This document shows, one piece after another, positions 1-10,754 of a stretch of 64,000 bases of DNA (positions are counted from its first letter, which is position 1; each line of letters begins with the position of its first letter). Below the pieces are notes generated by a model that did not search any database, was not told the origin of the DNA, and worked only from the letters and a program-made list of their open reading frames with translations. Location of the stretch: the NCBI GenBank assembly GCA_002007465.1, contig LNAC01000101.1, positions 2,610,258 through 2,674,257 of the forward strand, given 5' to 3'. Origin of the DNA: Ailurus styani (Eukaryota; Chordata; Mammalia; Carnivora; Ailuridae). The position numbers were made by a program, and so were the translations under genes.

Positions 1-1440
1 CTTTCAAAGTACTCTTTGGTAAACCAACCGAGCTCTGCCTCGAGGGCAAAATAATGTTTCTCTGTGCAAAACCGATGCATTTGTCACCAAAGGAAAAGAA
101 CAAAACTCCTGAGGCATCGCTTACAGTTGCCCTCCTCAGAGATAAAGCACACGCAGACACACACTAATGAAACGTTGTCCAGAAGAGCCCCAGAGTTAAC
201 GATATGTGTATTTTGGTCAGCAAGAAAACTGAACAAGACATTAGCATAATTCACCTATCAAATAACACATCGGACATCAAGGAATACCAATGGCATACCG
301 CGTGGGAGAAGAATTGTGATCCTATGTGTGGGATGCCAGGTAATTTCAATTCACCATTGATTGAAACCTCTGTGGATGAATCCGTACCTTTCCTGTGTGA
401 GGTTCATGTTCAAGGGCCAAGGTACGCAGTGGAGAAGGAGCCCAGGGACCCATTATGTGGGCAGCCAGGAAGAGAAGGAGCTGCTACAGAATTATTGCAC
501 TGAATGCCAATCTATACCACTGCTGTTTTTCTCCGAGAACGGCTGATGATCTAAATAATCTGATCTTCATTTGGTACTGAAAAAAGGATAAACATTTTGA
601 ATCAAACTACAGTCAGGGACAATCTGTCTTTTCAATATGCAGCAGGACAGGGAGTACTAGGGTTTGCTTTCCACCCTGGAATACGCTGCCTGTTAAGGCA
701 AAAGGCAGTCACACGGGTATCAGAAATGAGGAGCAATATAAAACTATCTCTTCGAGACAGAGAAGGCCAATAAAGGCCATTTCTATGAACTCAAATGACA
801 TAGTAAAGCTCGGAAATCGGTATTTGGAACAGCCTGAATCTTAGCTAAAATATTGTAATTTTTTTTAATGCTAGAAAGTTAGGATAACTCAATGTGAACG
901 AACTGCAAAGTAGCTGAGTCTCCACAAGCTTGACTTCCCCAGTAGTTGACAGTTTTCGTTACAAATTAAATAAAGTTTTCATATATTATTGCATCCTTTG
1001 AAAATGCTGCAAACCAATATAAACAAGCATTTTGTGATGACGAACCCTCTCAAGGCATGAGAGACAGAAGATCAAGCTGGAAAGCAAGACAGGGAGCTAA
1101 CCTCAAACTGCTTTACCTGCATTGCTGAGGTGTTTGGATGTGGTAACACTTAGTTGGTGGGAACAATTTAAGTAAAAAGCAAAATGACCAGGTTCACATT
1201 TTGGAATGACTACTCTGATGTCAGTGTGGAGGGTGAATATAAGGGAACATGGGCGGAGTCAAGGAACCTGTCAACAGGCAATTTAAACACCACCTTTGAT
1301 GAGAAATAACAATCTAAGAGAATGACAGCGAAATTCAAAGGAGGTGGAATCAAAAGATACCTGCATGGAAATAACAGGACTTGATCACTAGTAGGATCTG
1401 GGGGAGGAAAGAGGAGTTTCCCGGTTTGGGCACAATTTGC
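1..1440. other. No gene recognised; low-repeat sequence
   Basis: I see no convincing exon, SINE or young L1 here. Short open frames (for example 204-503 on the plus strand) show no domain, no codon-like pattern and no Kozak-type start. The stretch is AT-rich with scattered purine runs and probably consists of old, decayed intergenic or intronic sequence. Confidence 0.5.
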
Positions 1441-1454
1441 TGAGGTTGGGAAAA

Positions 1455-2020
1455 TAGAAGGTTGGCCATGTGTACTGGTTATCTATCACTGGGCAACAAG
1501 TTACCCACAAAATTTAGCAGCTTAAAACAACTGGCGTTTATTATCTCCCAGTTTCTGTGGGTCAGGAATCTACAGGAGGTTCAGCTGGGTGATTCTAGTT
1601 CAGGGTCTCTCAGGAGGCTGCAGTCAGGATGTCAGGTGCTGCTGCATCATCTGAAGGCTTGACCGGGGCTGGAGTTGCAAAGTGTTCACTCACATGCCTG
1701 GCAAGTGAGTGCTTGGTTCCTGGCAGGAGAGGTCAGTTCCTTTCCGAGTGAACCCCTCTATAAGGTTGCTTAAATATCCTTCTGTTATAGCACTTGGCTT
1801 CCCCCAGATCAAGTGATCCAGGAAAGAGAGCCAGGAGGAGGCCACAATGTCCCTAATGACCCTGAAGCCTCACACCATCACTTCTGCCTTATTTCACTTG
1901 TTAGAAAAAGGTCACTAGGCCTGCCAACATTCAAGGACAGGGGAGACTTAAATTCTGCCTCTTGAAAGGAAAGGTACAAAGAATGGGTGGATAAATCTTA
2001 AAATCATCACACCACATAAG
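1455..2020 (+). repeat. Ancient LTR-like interspersed repeat, family not named
   Basis: The block opens near TGTACTGGTTATCTATCACT and contains the segment around TTTATTATCTCCCAGTTTC and GTGGGTCAGGAATC that recurs in a common, old mammalian dispersed family, followed by text about a ctcac-rich and tcacttctgcc-rich 3' part. I recognise the pattern as a widespread repeat but cannot assign the exact family (LTR versus DNA element) from memory. It is clearly diverged and has no coding capacity. Confidence 0.5.
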
Positions 2021-3230
2021 TGGATAGTGAGTTCAATTCACGCTGAATTTGAAATGCTTACGATATTCAGCTGGAAATGTCTAGTGGGTGGATGAACATA
2101 CCCCTGGATAATCATTGCTGAGTTTAGCAAGAATAAAGTTGATAGAATGACAGAGTTAGAAGCAAGGTTGGAGAATTAAGGAAGAAATGAAAGATAAAGG
2201 AAGTAGATTCAGGCTACCCCTGAAAACTTCACCTGAAGAGGAAGTCAACAGTTAGAGGTTGGAGTAGGGGATTTGGGTGGACAAAGGTGACAAAGGTCTT
2301 GGTAGAATCCCTTGTCCATTGACTTGGGCCAGAGGAGGGACCTCTTTACTTGAGAGAGAAGGGAAAGAAGAGAGAATGGGTGCTCTCTACTGTGGTCCTA
2401 TCCTAGGGCAAATAGATTAGCAACAAACTGTCTGTTAGGAATATAGATGGGACCCCTGAAGGAACAGATCCCAAATTGGCTTGTTACGTAAGCCTCCCTA
2501 CCTTCTCTTTTGTAGGCAGACCCCCGGCTACATCTCCTTGGCCTGTTGTAGTTTTGCCATTCTGACTTACCTACTTTCCTGTTCCCAAACCTCACATAAC
2601 CCCTATTCCTCCCTGGATGGCATTTGATTGGGCTGCCTATAGACAAAGAGTGGCTTCAGCTTGTCCTCAGAATCTCTCCTATGGAAAGTACCCATAGACT
2701 TGGTATCTTGGGGCCCTGCCCTGCTCCCAGTCTGTGGCCTAGTAGGATCCCTGCCTCGACCTCTAGTAGGACGGATGAGATATTAAAATACCTTCGAATC
2801 ATAGTCTGTCATATTCCTCAGTGTGGAACAGAGGAAACTGTGCTAGTGCTGGTGTTTTGTACTAGAGCTGCATTTTAGTGTCTAGATTCTTTCGTGTATT
2901 ACCTTTCAGCTCCACCAAAACTTGTTTTAATACAATGTTCAAAACAAATGTAGTTCCTTTTCTGCTTTTTATGGCCTCAACAAAATTTGACCAACAGTAG
3001 ATGAACATTAAACTATGACAATTCATGGAAATGAATACACTGATACCAGCAAGTCCCCATTTTAGTAGTTACCATAGTGACAATGTGCACAAATGGCTAT
3101 TTAAAGGTGCCATTCTTTGAAACATCTTATTAGGCACAAGATATTAAAACTAATGAAATCGTGGAGAAATTTCTTATTTTTGACATTTTAATGAAGAAGG
3201 TGATTAAGCTAGTAATACTTAGCTACTATC
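2021..3230. other. No gene recognised
   Basis: Moderately AT-rich sequence without SINEs or young L1. A purine-rich part (2100-2390) may be another old repeat. Open frames on both strands are short and show no protein motif. Confidence 0.4.
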
Positions 3231-3289
3231 TTGAAAGCAACTACTACAGGTCAAACACTTTCCTAGGATTTTTTGTTTAAGTTGTCACA

Positions 3290-3440
3290 TTTAACTTTCA
3301 AAAAAGCCACTATGGGCCAGGTATTATTTTTTTCTCCACACGGCAGTTGAGGAAACAGGGGTCAGAGAGGTTATGCAATTTGCTCAAGTTCACACAAGTT
3401 GTACACAGAAAACCTATGATTTCACAGGATCTCACCTAAG
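3290..3440 (+). repeat. MIR SINE fragment
   Basis: The text near 3350-3400 (gaggaaacaggggtcagaga, then gttatgcaatttgctcaag and a cacacaag tail) matches the MIR core, which typically reads as 'gaggaaactgaggctcagag' followed by 'gtaacttgcccaaggtcacac'. The copy is diverged, as expected for this pre-placental SINE. Confidence 0.75.
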
Positions 3441-3479
3441 TCCAGGCTTTTTCCATTACCCCACATCATCCCTCCAATA

Positions 3480-3760
3480 AATTGGCAACAAGTTCTGAGT
3501 ATAAACTACCTTGACCTCTTACTGGATATTGCTCCCAAGGTCATTCACAATCATACCACCTTGCTTTATTTTCTCCATAATAACTGATTGCAACCTGGAA
3601 TTTTCTTATTTATTGCCTATCTCCTCACTAGATTGTGAACTCAATGAGAGCAGGTTGTCTCTTTTATTTCCCACTGATCATCAGTACCTAGGATATTATC
3701 TAGCATAAAGCAGGTGATCAATAAATATTTGCTGAATTAATAAATGAATGAAGAAGTTCG
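3480..3760 (+). repeat. L2 LINE 3' end
   Basis: The segment reads 'ctagattgtgaactcaatga', 'gagcaggttgtctctttta' and ends with 'ggtgatcaataaatatttgc' and a gaatga-type tail, which is the characteristic 3' end of the ancient L2 element in sense orientation. Confidence 0.7.
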
Positions 3761-4002
3761 AAGGAAGAAAAAGCACTAAAACAAATGCTTATATAAACAC
3801 ACATTAAAAAAAGCATTTGACAAGTTTAAGACAGAATTTAAATTACGATTGTTTTAAAGAAATACACACGCGCTTATTTGGGAAATACTGTGCTATATTT
3901 TTCCATGCATGATTTCAGTAAAGCAGTTAGCAAACTTACAAGATCATAATAACAAAGATATGCTTCTATAATTCTGAAATTGTGCCTAAAGAGTTCCTCT
4001 TT

Positions 4003-4239
4003 AGAAAGACAAATACCATATGATTTCACTCATATGTGGAATTTAAGAAACAATACAAATGAACATAGGGGAAGAGAAGGAAAAATAAAATAAGATAAAA
4101 ACAGAAGGAGGCAAACCATAAGAGATTCTTAACTATAGAGAACAAACTGAGGGTTGCTGGAGAACTGGGTGGGGTAGGAGGGGGATGAGCTAAATGGGTG
4201 ATGGGTAGTAAGCAGGGCAACTAAAACGATAATACAAAA

Positions 4240-4294
<55 letters not shown>

Positions 4295-4345
4295 AACTAT
4301 AATACACTGTATGTTAACTAACTTGAATTTAAATTTTTTTTAAAA
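4003..4345 (+). mobile_element. 5'-truncated carnivore L1 3' end with internal (AAAT)n
   Basis: It begins in the ORF2-end/3'UTR junction (ccatatgatttcactcatat, then gagggttgctggag) and ends in the carnivore L1 3' end 'actgtatgttaactaacttg' plus poly-A-rich tail. An (AAAT)n microsatellite at about 4236-4294 sits inside the 3'UTR. No coding capacity remains. Confidence 0.75.
4236..4296 (+). repeat. (AAAT)n microsatellite
   Basis: About fifteen uninterrupted AAAT units inside the L1 3'UTR. Likely length-polymorphic. Confidence 0.9.
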
Positions 4346-4430
4346 AGTCCTTATTTTCACCAGCAAAATCGATTCAAAGTACATAAGTAAATGTGGCTGG
4401 GCGTGGGGCCCACTTAAGATTCTTTCTCTC

Positions 4431-4627
4431 AGGCGCCTGGGTGGCTCAGTGGGTTGAAGTCTCTGCCTTTGGCTCAGGTCATGATCCCAGGGTCCTGGGA
4501 TGGAGGCCCGCATTGGGCTCCCTGCTCAGTGGGGAGCCTGCTTCCTCCTCTCTCTCTGCCTGCCTCTCTGCCTACTTGTGGTCTTTCTCTCTCTGTCAAA
4601 TAAAAATAAAAATCTTAAAAAAAAAAA
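4431..4627 (+). mobile_element. SINEC (tRNA-Lys SINE)
   Basis: Complete element from the GGCGCCTGGGTGGCTCAG head to the AAATCTT-A(n) tail. A 12-bp TSD (attctttctctc) is present at 4419-4430 and 4628-4639. Confidence 0.95.
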
Positions 4628-5106
4628 ATTCTTTCTCTCTCTCTCTGCCCCTCCCCCCTTGCTCTTCCTTTCTCTCTCTCTAAAAAAGAAAGAAAGAAAG
4701 AAAAAGAGTGAATTTTCCTATACACACACATTTATCTGGGCCTGTAAATCCCAGAAGAAAACCACCAATAACCCAAAATAGAAAGGTGCAAAAGCAATGA
4801 ATGGACACCCAATGTGTTCAACATTACTTTTAATAAAGGAAATGGAAATAAAATTATAAATGCATTNATTCTTTCTCTCTCCCTCTGCTCCTCCCCCCTT
4901 GCTCTTCCTTTCTCTCTCTCTAAAAAAGAAAGAAAGAAAGAAAAAGAGTGAATTTTCCTATACACACACATTTATCTGGGCCTGTAAATCCCAGAAGAAA
5001 ACCACCAATAACCCAAAATAGAAAGGTGCAAAAGCAATGAATGGACACCCAATGTGTTCAACATTACTTTTAATAAAGGAAATGGAAATAAAATTATAAA
5101 TGCATT
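4628..5106. other. Duplicated block around a single N (probable assembly artefact)
   Basis: Bases 4629-4866 and 4868-5106 are nearly identical and are joined by one N at 4867. The first copy starts at the 3' TSD of the SINE just upstream. The few differences lie in the low-complexity CT stretch. Most easily explained as a false tandem duplication at an assembly joint. Confidence 0.8.
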
Positions 5107-5475
5107 TTACCTATCAGTATGACAAAAATTTTAAAACTTTGGTACACATCACCATGTTAGTGACTGTATGAGAAAACTGGCACTCTCACTTTTTGCTATC
5201 ATACATATTACATATATATATAATACTATATATTATATATATATATTGATAACTTCTACGGAGGGCAATATGGTGATATCTATTAAATTTACAAATGCAT
5301 ATGTCCTTTGACAAGGCAATTCCACTCTAAGAATGTATTCTACAAATTTATTCTTTCCAGGGCTGAGAACTAGGGAGCAGGGAACAGAGGCAGAAGGGAA
5401 ATGGTTTTTCATCTATATCCTCTTTGAACATGTTGCATTTTGTACATTGCTCTTTGTTACTTCATGGCAAAGTGC
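4740..5475 (+). repeat. Old L1M 3' fragment (partly inside the duplicated block)
   Basis: The text around 5140-5345 (gagggcaatatggtgatatc, 'acaaggcaattccactctaa') is the 3' ORF2 region of an old L1, continuing to a 'catgttgcattttgtac' 3'UTR-like end. A (TA)n run is at 5210-5246. Confidence 0.6.
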
Positions 5476-5533
5476 AATTTTTAAGTTATGTTCTTATAAA
5501 AGAAGTCATATTTACTTACTCTCCCCTTCAGGT

Positions 5534-5746
5534 AAAGCCAAAATAGAGAAGGAAGTAGAGAAAGTCCTCGCCCCCTGGGCAACAGATACTAAGAGTGTCT
5601 TCGAGAGACAGGAATTCACCAAACAAAATTCAGAGAGAATTGCAAGAATTGATACGTCTCTGGATCTTGAGCGAGTTACAGATTTCTCTAAATTGAGTGA
5701 GAGGCGGAAGCAAGGACTGTCCTTCCGAGGGCCCTGCTCCCCCTGA
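5534..5746 (+). CDS. Candidate internal or terminal exon of an unidentified gene
   Basis: A strong acceptor (ttacttactctccccttcag, ending 5532) precedes an open frame of about 70 codons that runs to TGA at 5744-5746. The predicted peptide is charged and helix-like (KAKIEKEVEKVLAPWATDTK at its start, then a segment containing NSERIARIDTSLDLERV) with unbiased composition, unlike the SINE- and L1-derived frames around it. A possible donor (GTGAGA) lies at 5697, so the exon could end there and the last 16 codons be read-through. I cannot place it in a family. It could also be a chance frame next to old L1; no companion exon was found. Confidence 0.3.
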   Translation, partial: KAKIEKEVEKVLAPWATDTKSVFERQEFTKQNSERIARIDTSLDLERVTDFSKLSERRKQGLSFRGPCSP

Positions 5747-5749
5747 GGA

Positions 5750-6660
5750 AAGAAAAGGGACATCACAGAAAAGTTCGTAAGACAACGGAAGAAGATAAAA
5801 AGGACACAAATGGGGGAAAATAGTCACGCCATCACATGATGAACAAATGTTACATGAGGAAGAACAAGAAGTGAAACCAACATGTTGGAAAAGTCAGTGA
5901 AACAGAAGACTCACTTGAGAAAATGGAATAGAGGAAAACAAGGATGAAAGTGATTAGAAAGATGTTAAATATAGAAGATAGAGATGTGACATACAGACAA
6001 TTGCTATTTCTGAAGAACACAGCAAAACTGATGGTATGGGGGAAAATTAAACATGCAGTGAAGGCAAACTTCCCTGAAATTAAGTAACTCAAGCCATGGA
6101 CTGAAAAGGTTCACAATATACCTGGAAAAATCAGTAAGACTGCAATCAAGACAGGATGTACCCAAAGGTAACTGGTGCTCAAGGCAAAGAAATAACCTGC
6201 CCACAATGAAGCAGAAGCAGCAGATTACCGAAAATAGGGAAGTAAATTAGACTCTCTACAACCTCCTCCAGTCTTCTCCACAATATCAGATGGCAGAAGA
6301 CAAAAGAGCAATGCCGGGGCTCCTGGGTGGCTCAGTGGGTTAAGCCCCTGCCTTTGGCTCAGGTCATGATCCCAGGATCCAGGGATCGAGCCCCGCCCTG
6401 GGCTCTCTGCTCAGTGGAGAGCCTCCTTCCCCCTGCCTCTCTGCCTACTTGTGATCTCTCTCTCTCTGTCAAATAAATACATAAAATCTTTAAAAAAAAA
6501 AAAACAATGCCAATGGAGTGTTGAATGAAAGAAGGGACTCAAGAATTCTTTACCAAGTTAAAATGTCCCTGATATTTAAAGGAAACAAAAAGTCATTATA
6601 AAATTGGAAGGAGTTCAAATATTACAGCATTCCAGTGTCCTTTAGAAAAATGCAGTCATA
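5750..6660 (+). repeat. Probable old L1M fragment interrupted by a SINE
   Basis: The text from about 6275 (atcagatggcagaagaca) through 6560 (agaattctttaccaagttaa, 'aatgtccctgatatt') resembles the old L1M region that normally reads 'gaattctatacccagtgaaa'. The part before 6200 is less certain. Confidence 0.4.
6316..6504 (+). mobile_element. SINEC
   Basis: Head GGGGCTCCTGGGTGGCTCAG to poly-A; 7-bp TSD caatgcc at 6309-6315 and 6505-6511. Inserted into an L1M-like segment. Confidence 0.93.
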
Positions 6661-6829
6661 ATCCAGCCAATTAAAAGTTAAATGTATTAATGTGCTCATT
6701 AATGGAAAGTTCACTGCATGAAACCACACTGGTTCCATCTAGCAACACAGCATGCATGGTTTTCCTGCAATAAGCTAACTCATCTCCTTCTTCCACTTGT
6801 GTCTCCTACGGTCCACTCTCAACATGGCA

Positions 6830-7400
6830 CATGTAGTGACCATGTAACGCCTTCAACAGAGCCCTCCAGTGGCTCCCCATCTCACTCAGGGTGAAGTGCA
6901 GTCTGTGCGCCAATCTACGAGGCACGCACCCCCCCATGTCCTCCTGACACCTGCAACCGTGTCTCCCACCCTGCCCTGGAGCTTCCAGCATCCTCGCTGC
7001 CCCAAACAATGGGCAAGCTCCTCCTCGGGGTCTCTGCTCCAGCTGCTTCCTCCCCTTGGCATGATTTAACTAACTCCTTTTCTTACTCTAGGGCTTTGCT
7101 CAAATGTCATCTCTCAGTAGTATCCTCCATGACCACCCTGTTTAAAATTCTAACCTATCCCTCCTGGCACCCTGGATCTCACTTATCCTATTTTGTTTTT
7201 ATCTCTGCAGCTCAGCATTTGTTCTCTTCTAAGATATAGTTTCATGTACTCATTTATTAGGTTTATTGTTTCCTACCCCCAGTTGTACATACACTCCAGG
7301 GGACAGGGATTTCTGTCTTTTTTCTTCACTCGTATAGTCCAAGGGCCTAGAACAACATGTGGTTCGGGGTAATCCATATAAACAAAATTAGCAATAGCAC
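6830..7400 (+). repeat. L2 LINE 3' end
   Basis: Runs of L2-like text: 'ccctccagtggctccccatc', then 'gggctttgctcaaatgtcat' and 'ccatgaccaccctgtttaaa', ending in 'ggacagggatttctgtctt' and 'gggcctagaacaa'. This order is that of the L2 3' part in sense orientation. Open frames in it are short and not meaningful. Confidence 0.7.
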
Positions 7401-7807
7401 TGAATCGGTTAAGCACAGAGCTATTTCTAAATATAATTACGTCTATCAGCTGTAGCAACTTCTTTCTAGATAAGTCTTGTGAGGCAAGGGAAACAAAAGC
7501 AAAAATAAACTATTGAAACTACATCAAAATAAAAAGCTTCTGCACAGTGAAGGAAACAATCAACAAAACTGAAAGTCAACTCACTGAATGGGAGAAGATA
7601 TTTGCGAATGACATATCCAATAAAGGGTTAGTTTCCAAAATATGTAAAGAATTTATAAAACTCAACACCCAAAAAACAAGTAACACCAAAAATGGGCAGA
7701 AGGCATTGGATGAACATTTTTCCAAAGAAAACCTACAGATGGCCAACAGAGAAAAGATATTCAACATCGGTGATCATAACGGAAATGTAAATCAAAACTA
7801 TAATGAG

Positions 7808-8001
7808 GGGCGCCTGGGTGGCTCAGTTGGTTGACCTGAGCCTTCGGCTCAGGTTATGATCCCAGAGTCCCAGGATCGAGTCCCATATGGGGCTCCCAGG
7901 TCCGTGGGGAGTCTGCTTTTCCCTCTGGCCTTCTCCCCTCTTGTGCTCTCTCTCATTCTCTCTCTCTCTCTCAAATAAATAAATAAAATCTTTTTTAAAA
8001 A
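7808..8001 (+). mobile_element. SINEC inside L1
   Basis: 12-bp TSD aactataatgag at 7796-7807 and 8002-8013; removing the element restores the L1 ORF2 text. Confidence 0.95.
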
Positions 8002-8625
8002 AACTATAATGAGCTATCACCTCACACCTGTCAGAATGGCTATAAAATCAACAATACAAGAAACAACAGGTGTTAGCAAGGGTGTGGAGAAAAAGGAACC
8101 TTCTTGCATTATTATTGGTGCGAATGCAAACTGGTACAGCCACTGTGGAAAACCATGGAGGTTCCTCAAAAAGTTAAAAATAGAATTACCCTACAATCCA
8201 GCAATTGCACCACTAGGTATTTACTGAAAGAACACAAAAATACAAATTCAAAGGGATACGTGGACCCCAATGTTTATAGCAGCAGCATCTACAATAGTCA
8301 AATTATGGAAACAGCCCACATGTCCATCAACTGATGAATGGATAAAAAAAAAAGTTGTTCTATATGAATATAACTTAGCCATAAGGAAGAACGAAATCTT
8401 CTCATTTGCAAGGACATGGATAGAGCCAGAGAGTATTATGCTTAGCAAAATAAGTCAGGACAGAAAGACAAATGCCATATGATTTCACTCATATATGGAA
8501 TTTAAGACACAAAGCAAATGAGCAAAGAAAAAAAAAGAGGCAACACAAGAAACACTCTTAACTATAGAGAACAATGTGATGGTTATCAGAGGTGGGTGGA
8601 GGATGGTTTAAAAAGGTGATGGGGA

Positions 8626-8816
8626 GGGCGCCTGGGTGGCTCAGTGGGTTAAAGCCTCTGCTTTCGGCCCAGGTCATGATCTCAGGGTCCTGGGATCGAG
8701 GCCCGCATCGGGCTCTCTGCTCNGGGAGCCTGATTCCTTCTTTCTCTCTGCCTCTCTGCCTACTTGTAATCTCTCTCTCTGTGTCAAATAAATAAATAAA
8801 ATCTTTAAAAAAAAAA
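8626..8816 (+). mobile_element. SINEC inside L1, with an N
   Basis: 15-bp TSD aaaaggtgatgggga at 8611-8625 and 8817-8831. A single N at 8723 replaces part of the element body (gctcaNgcaggg-type region), so some bases are missing. Confidence 0.93.
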
Positions 8817-8941
8817 AAAAGGTGATGGGGATGAAGGAGTACACTTGTTGTGATGAGCCCTGGGTATTACGTGGAAGTGTGGAATCACTATATTATACAC
8901 CTGAAACTAATATTACACTGTACGTTAACTGATTGGAATTT

Positions 8942-9136
8942 TTTTTAAGATTTTATTTATTTATTTGACACACAGAGAGAGAGGTCGCAAGTAGGCAGAG
9001 AGGCTGGCAGAGAGAGAGGAGGAAGCAGACTCCTTGCCGAGCAGGAAGCCCGATTTGGGGCTCGATCCCAGGACCCTGAGGTCATGACCTGAGCCAAAGG
9101 CAGAAGCTTTAACCCACTGAGCCACCCAGGCGTCCT
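8942..9136 (-). mobile_element. SINEC, antisense
   Basis: Poly-T/TTTATTTATT start and CCACCCAGGCGTCC end. TSD ctga(t/c)tggaattt at 8929-8941 and 9139-9151, at the very 3' end of the preceding L1. Lies in inverted orientation only about 125 bp from the SINE at 8626. Confidence 0.92.
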
Positions 9137-9149
9137 GACTGACTGGAAT

Positions 9150-9197
9150 TTATTTATTTGTTTGTTTGTTTGTTTGTTTGTTTGTTTATTTATTTTT
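9150..9197 (+). repeat. (TTTG/TTTA)n microsatellite
   Basis: Seven TTTG units flanked by TTTA units between two antisense SINEs. Confidence 0.85.
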
Positions 9198-9314
9198 AAA
9201 GATTTTATTTATTTATCTGACACAGAGAGAGAGATCACAAGTAGGCAGAGAGGCAGGCAGAGAGAGAGGAGGAAGCAGGCTCCCCGCTGAGCAGAGAGCC
9301 TGATGCGGGCCTCG
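9198..9314 (-). mobile_element. SINEC, antisense, cut at an assembly N
   Basis: Starts with the usual antisense tail but stops at 'gatgcgggcctcg' where a single N (9315) joins to unrelated sequence. The missing tRNA-like head should lie in an unclosed gap. Confidence 0.85.
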
Positions 9315-9399
9315 NATGAAAACTAGAATGGTAATTCTGAATAAACTGAAAGACATGAACCTACGTATTGCAAAGGTCCACTGGGTAACTGGAAAACTC

Positions 9400-10740
9400 A
9401 GAGTGGCCAACACTGAAACACACTTAGTGAAACTATTAGACTTCAAAGATTTTTTTAATGTCCTTTGAGCACCCAGGCAAAATCACCAAGTCGTTTATAA
9501 GGGGCAAAACTGTCATTAGACTTTGATTACAGGCAGCAAAGTGACATATTGACAAATTGAAGATACTCAAAGAGGAAAATGTAAGCCAAGGATTTTATAA
9601 CCAGCCAAACAGACTCTCAAGAATAAAGACCATAGATGAACAGTTTTGAACATGGAAGAACTCAGGGAAAACCATTCCTGTGGAGACTGCCTAGGAATCT
9701 CCTAGACGACAAACATGAACCAAACCAAATATACGGAGAGGTTGGTCATAACCATTAAATATATATATTTTTTTTTTCTGGGTAAATACCCAGAAAACTA
9801 CGGCAAAATGATTAAATAAGAAATGGTTATATACTTTGACAATGCAGATTCAGTATATCTATCAAAAAGTACTAGATGAAAATCTACAGCTATAGAGTGG
9901 AAAACACCTTTTGACACATGGCATGAAATCCAAAGCCATAATAAGAAGTTTATCATTTTACTACATAAAAATTTTAAACTTTTGTATGGTCTAAAACACC
10001 ATAAACAAATTCAAAAGACAAGCAACAAACCACATAAAAATATATGCAACAAAGCTCGTATGACACTGAAATACAAAGGGTTCTTTGAATCAATAATGAG
10101 TTTAAAAATGAGGGGAAAAACCACAATATAAATTATAAATATATGTGAAAGGGTGTTCACACTGATTAGTAATTTTAAAATACACAGTAAAATAATGACC
10201 TATATTTGTCAGGCTGGCAAACATTGATAATGCCAAATGTCAACAAGGGTGTGGGGAAATATTTATTATTTACTGAGTATACATTATGTGTAAGGAATTA
10301 TGTCGGATGCTACAGATACAAATATAAGTAATACAGAAACAGTGTTCCAGCTCACAAAGAACTTATATTTTTAGGGGGTGTAGAGGGGAAGGAGGGAAAT
10401 TTTTTAAATGAGTACATAATTTTTAAATGTAATTCTGATGTGCTACAAAGGAGAAATACAGGGTGCTTTGAAGAGGGCCTGATGTTATTTGGACAGAAGT
10501 ATTCTCAGCCACTGTAAATTGATCAACTCTTTCGGAAAATTGGCAAAATCGTAGATATCACAATGTTTGTCTCAATAATTCTACTTCTAAATAGCGAGCC
10601 TACCAAAACACTGGGCAGATACATACATAAAATGATGCTTACTGCAGCATTGCTTATAACAGAAAAAATAAATAATTCAAATCTTTATTGATAGGCTAGT
10701 GACTAAATGAGGGTACAGCCAACAGAATTCAATCATCAGA
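9400..10740 (+). repeat. Old L1M 3' region, fragmented
   Basis: Includes 'caggctggcaaacattgata' and 'caacaagggtgtgggga' near 10215-10255, and 'actgcagcattgcttataac' near 10640, all recognisable from the 3' part of old L1 ORF2/3'UTR. A non-L1 piece (about 10255-10500, 'tttactgagtatacattatg') interrupts it. Confidence 0.55.
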
Positions 10741-10754
10741 AAGAATATCACCCC

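Larger units (their letters stand above)
7473..8941 (+). mobile_element. Carnivore L1, 5'-truncated, carrying two SINEs
   Basis: Starts in the 3' half of ORF2 (gggaaacaaaagcaaaaata; translated fragments include [20 protein letters not shown]) and continues through the ORF2 C-terminus (the [25 protein letters not shown] region near 8130-8220) to the 3'UTR ending at 'acgttaactgattggaattt'. The reading frame is broken by stops and shifts, so it is not active. SINEs interrupt it at 7808 and 8626. Confidence 0.8.

Noticed and set aside
4236..4296. CRISPR-like or satellite array among the simple repeats
   Set aside because: The repeats are simple microsatellites in a mammalian genome; no spacer structure is present.
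4629..5106. Genuine segmental tandem duplication
   Set aside because: The single N at the joint and two further examples of the same pattern make an assembly fault more likely.
8626..8700. tRNA genes suggested by the SINE heads
   Set aside because: The heads derive from tRNA-Lys but are diverged, fused to SINE bodies and flanked by TSDs, so they are not functional tRNA genes.
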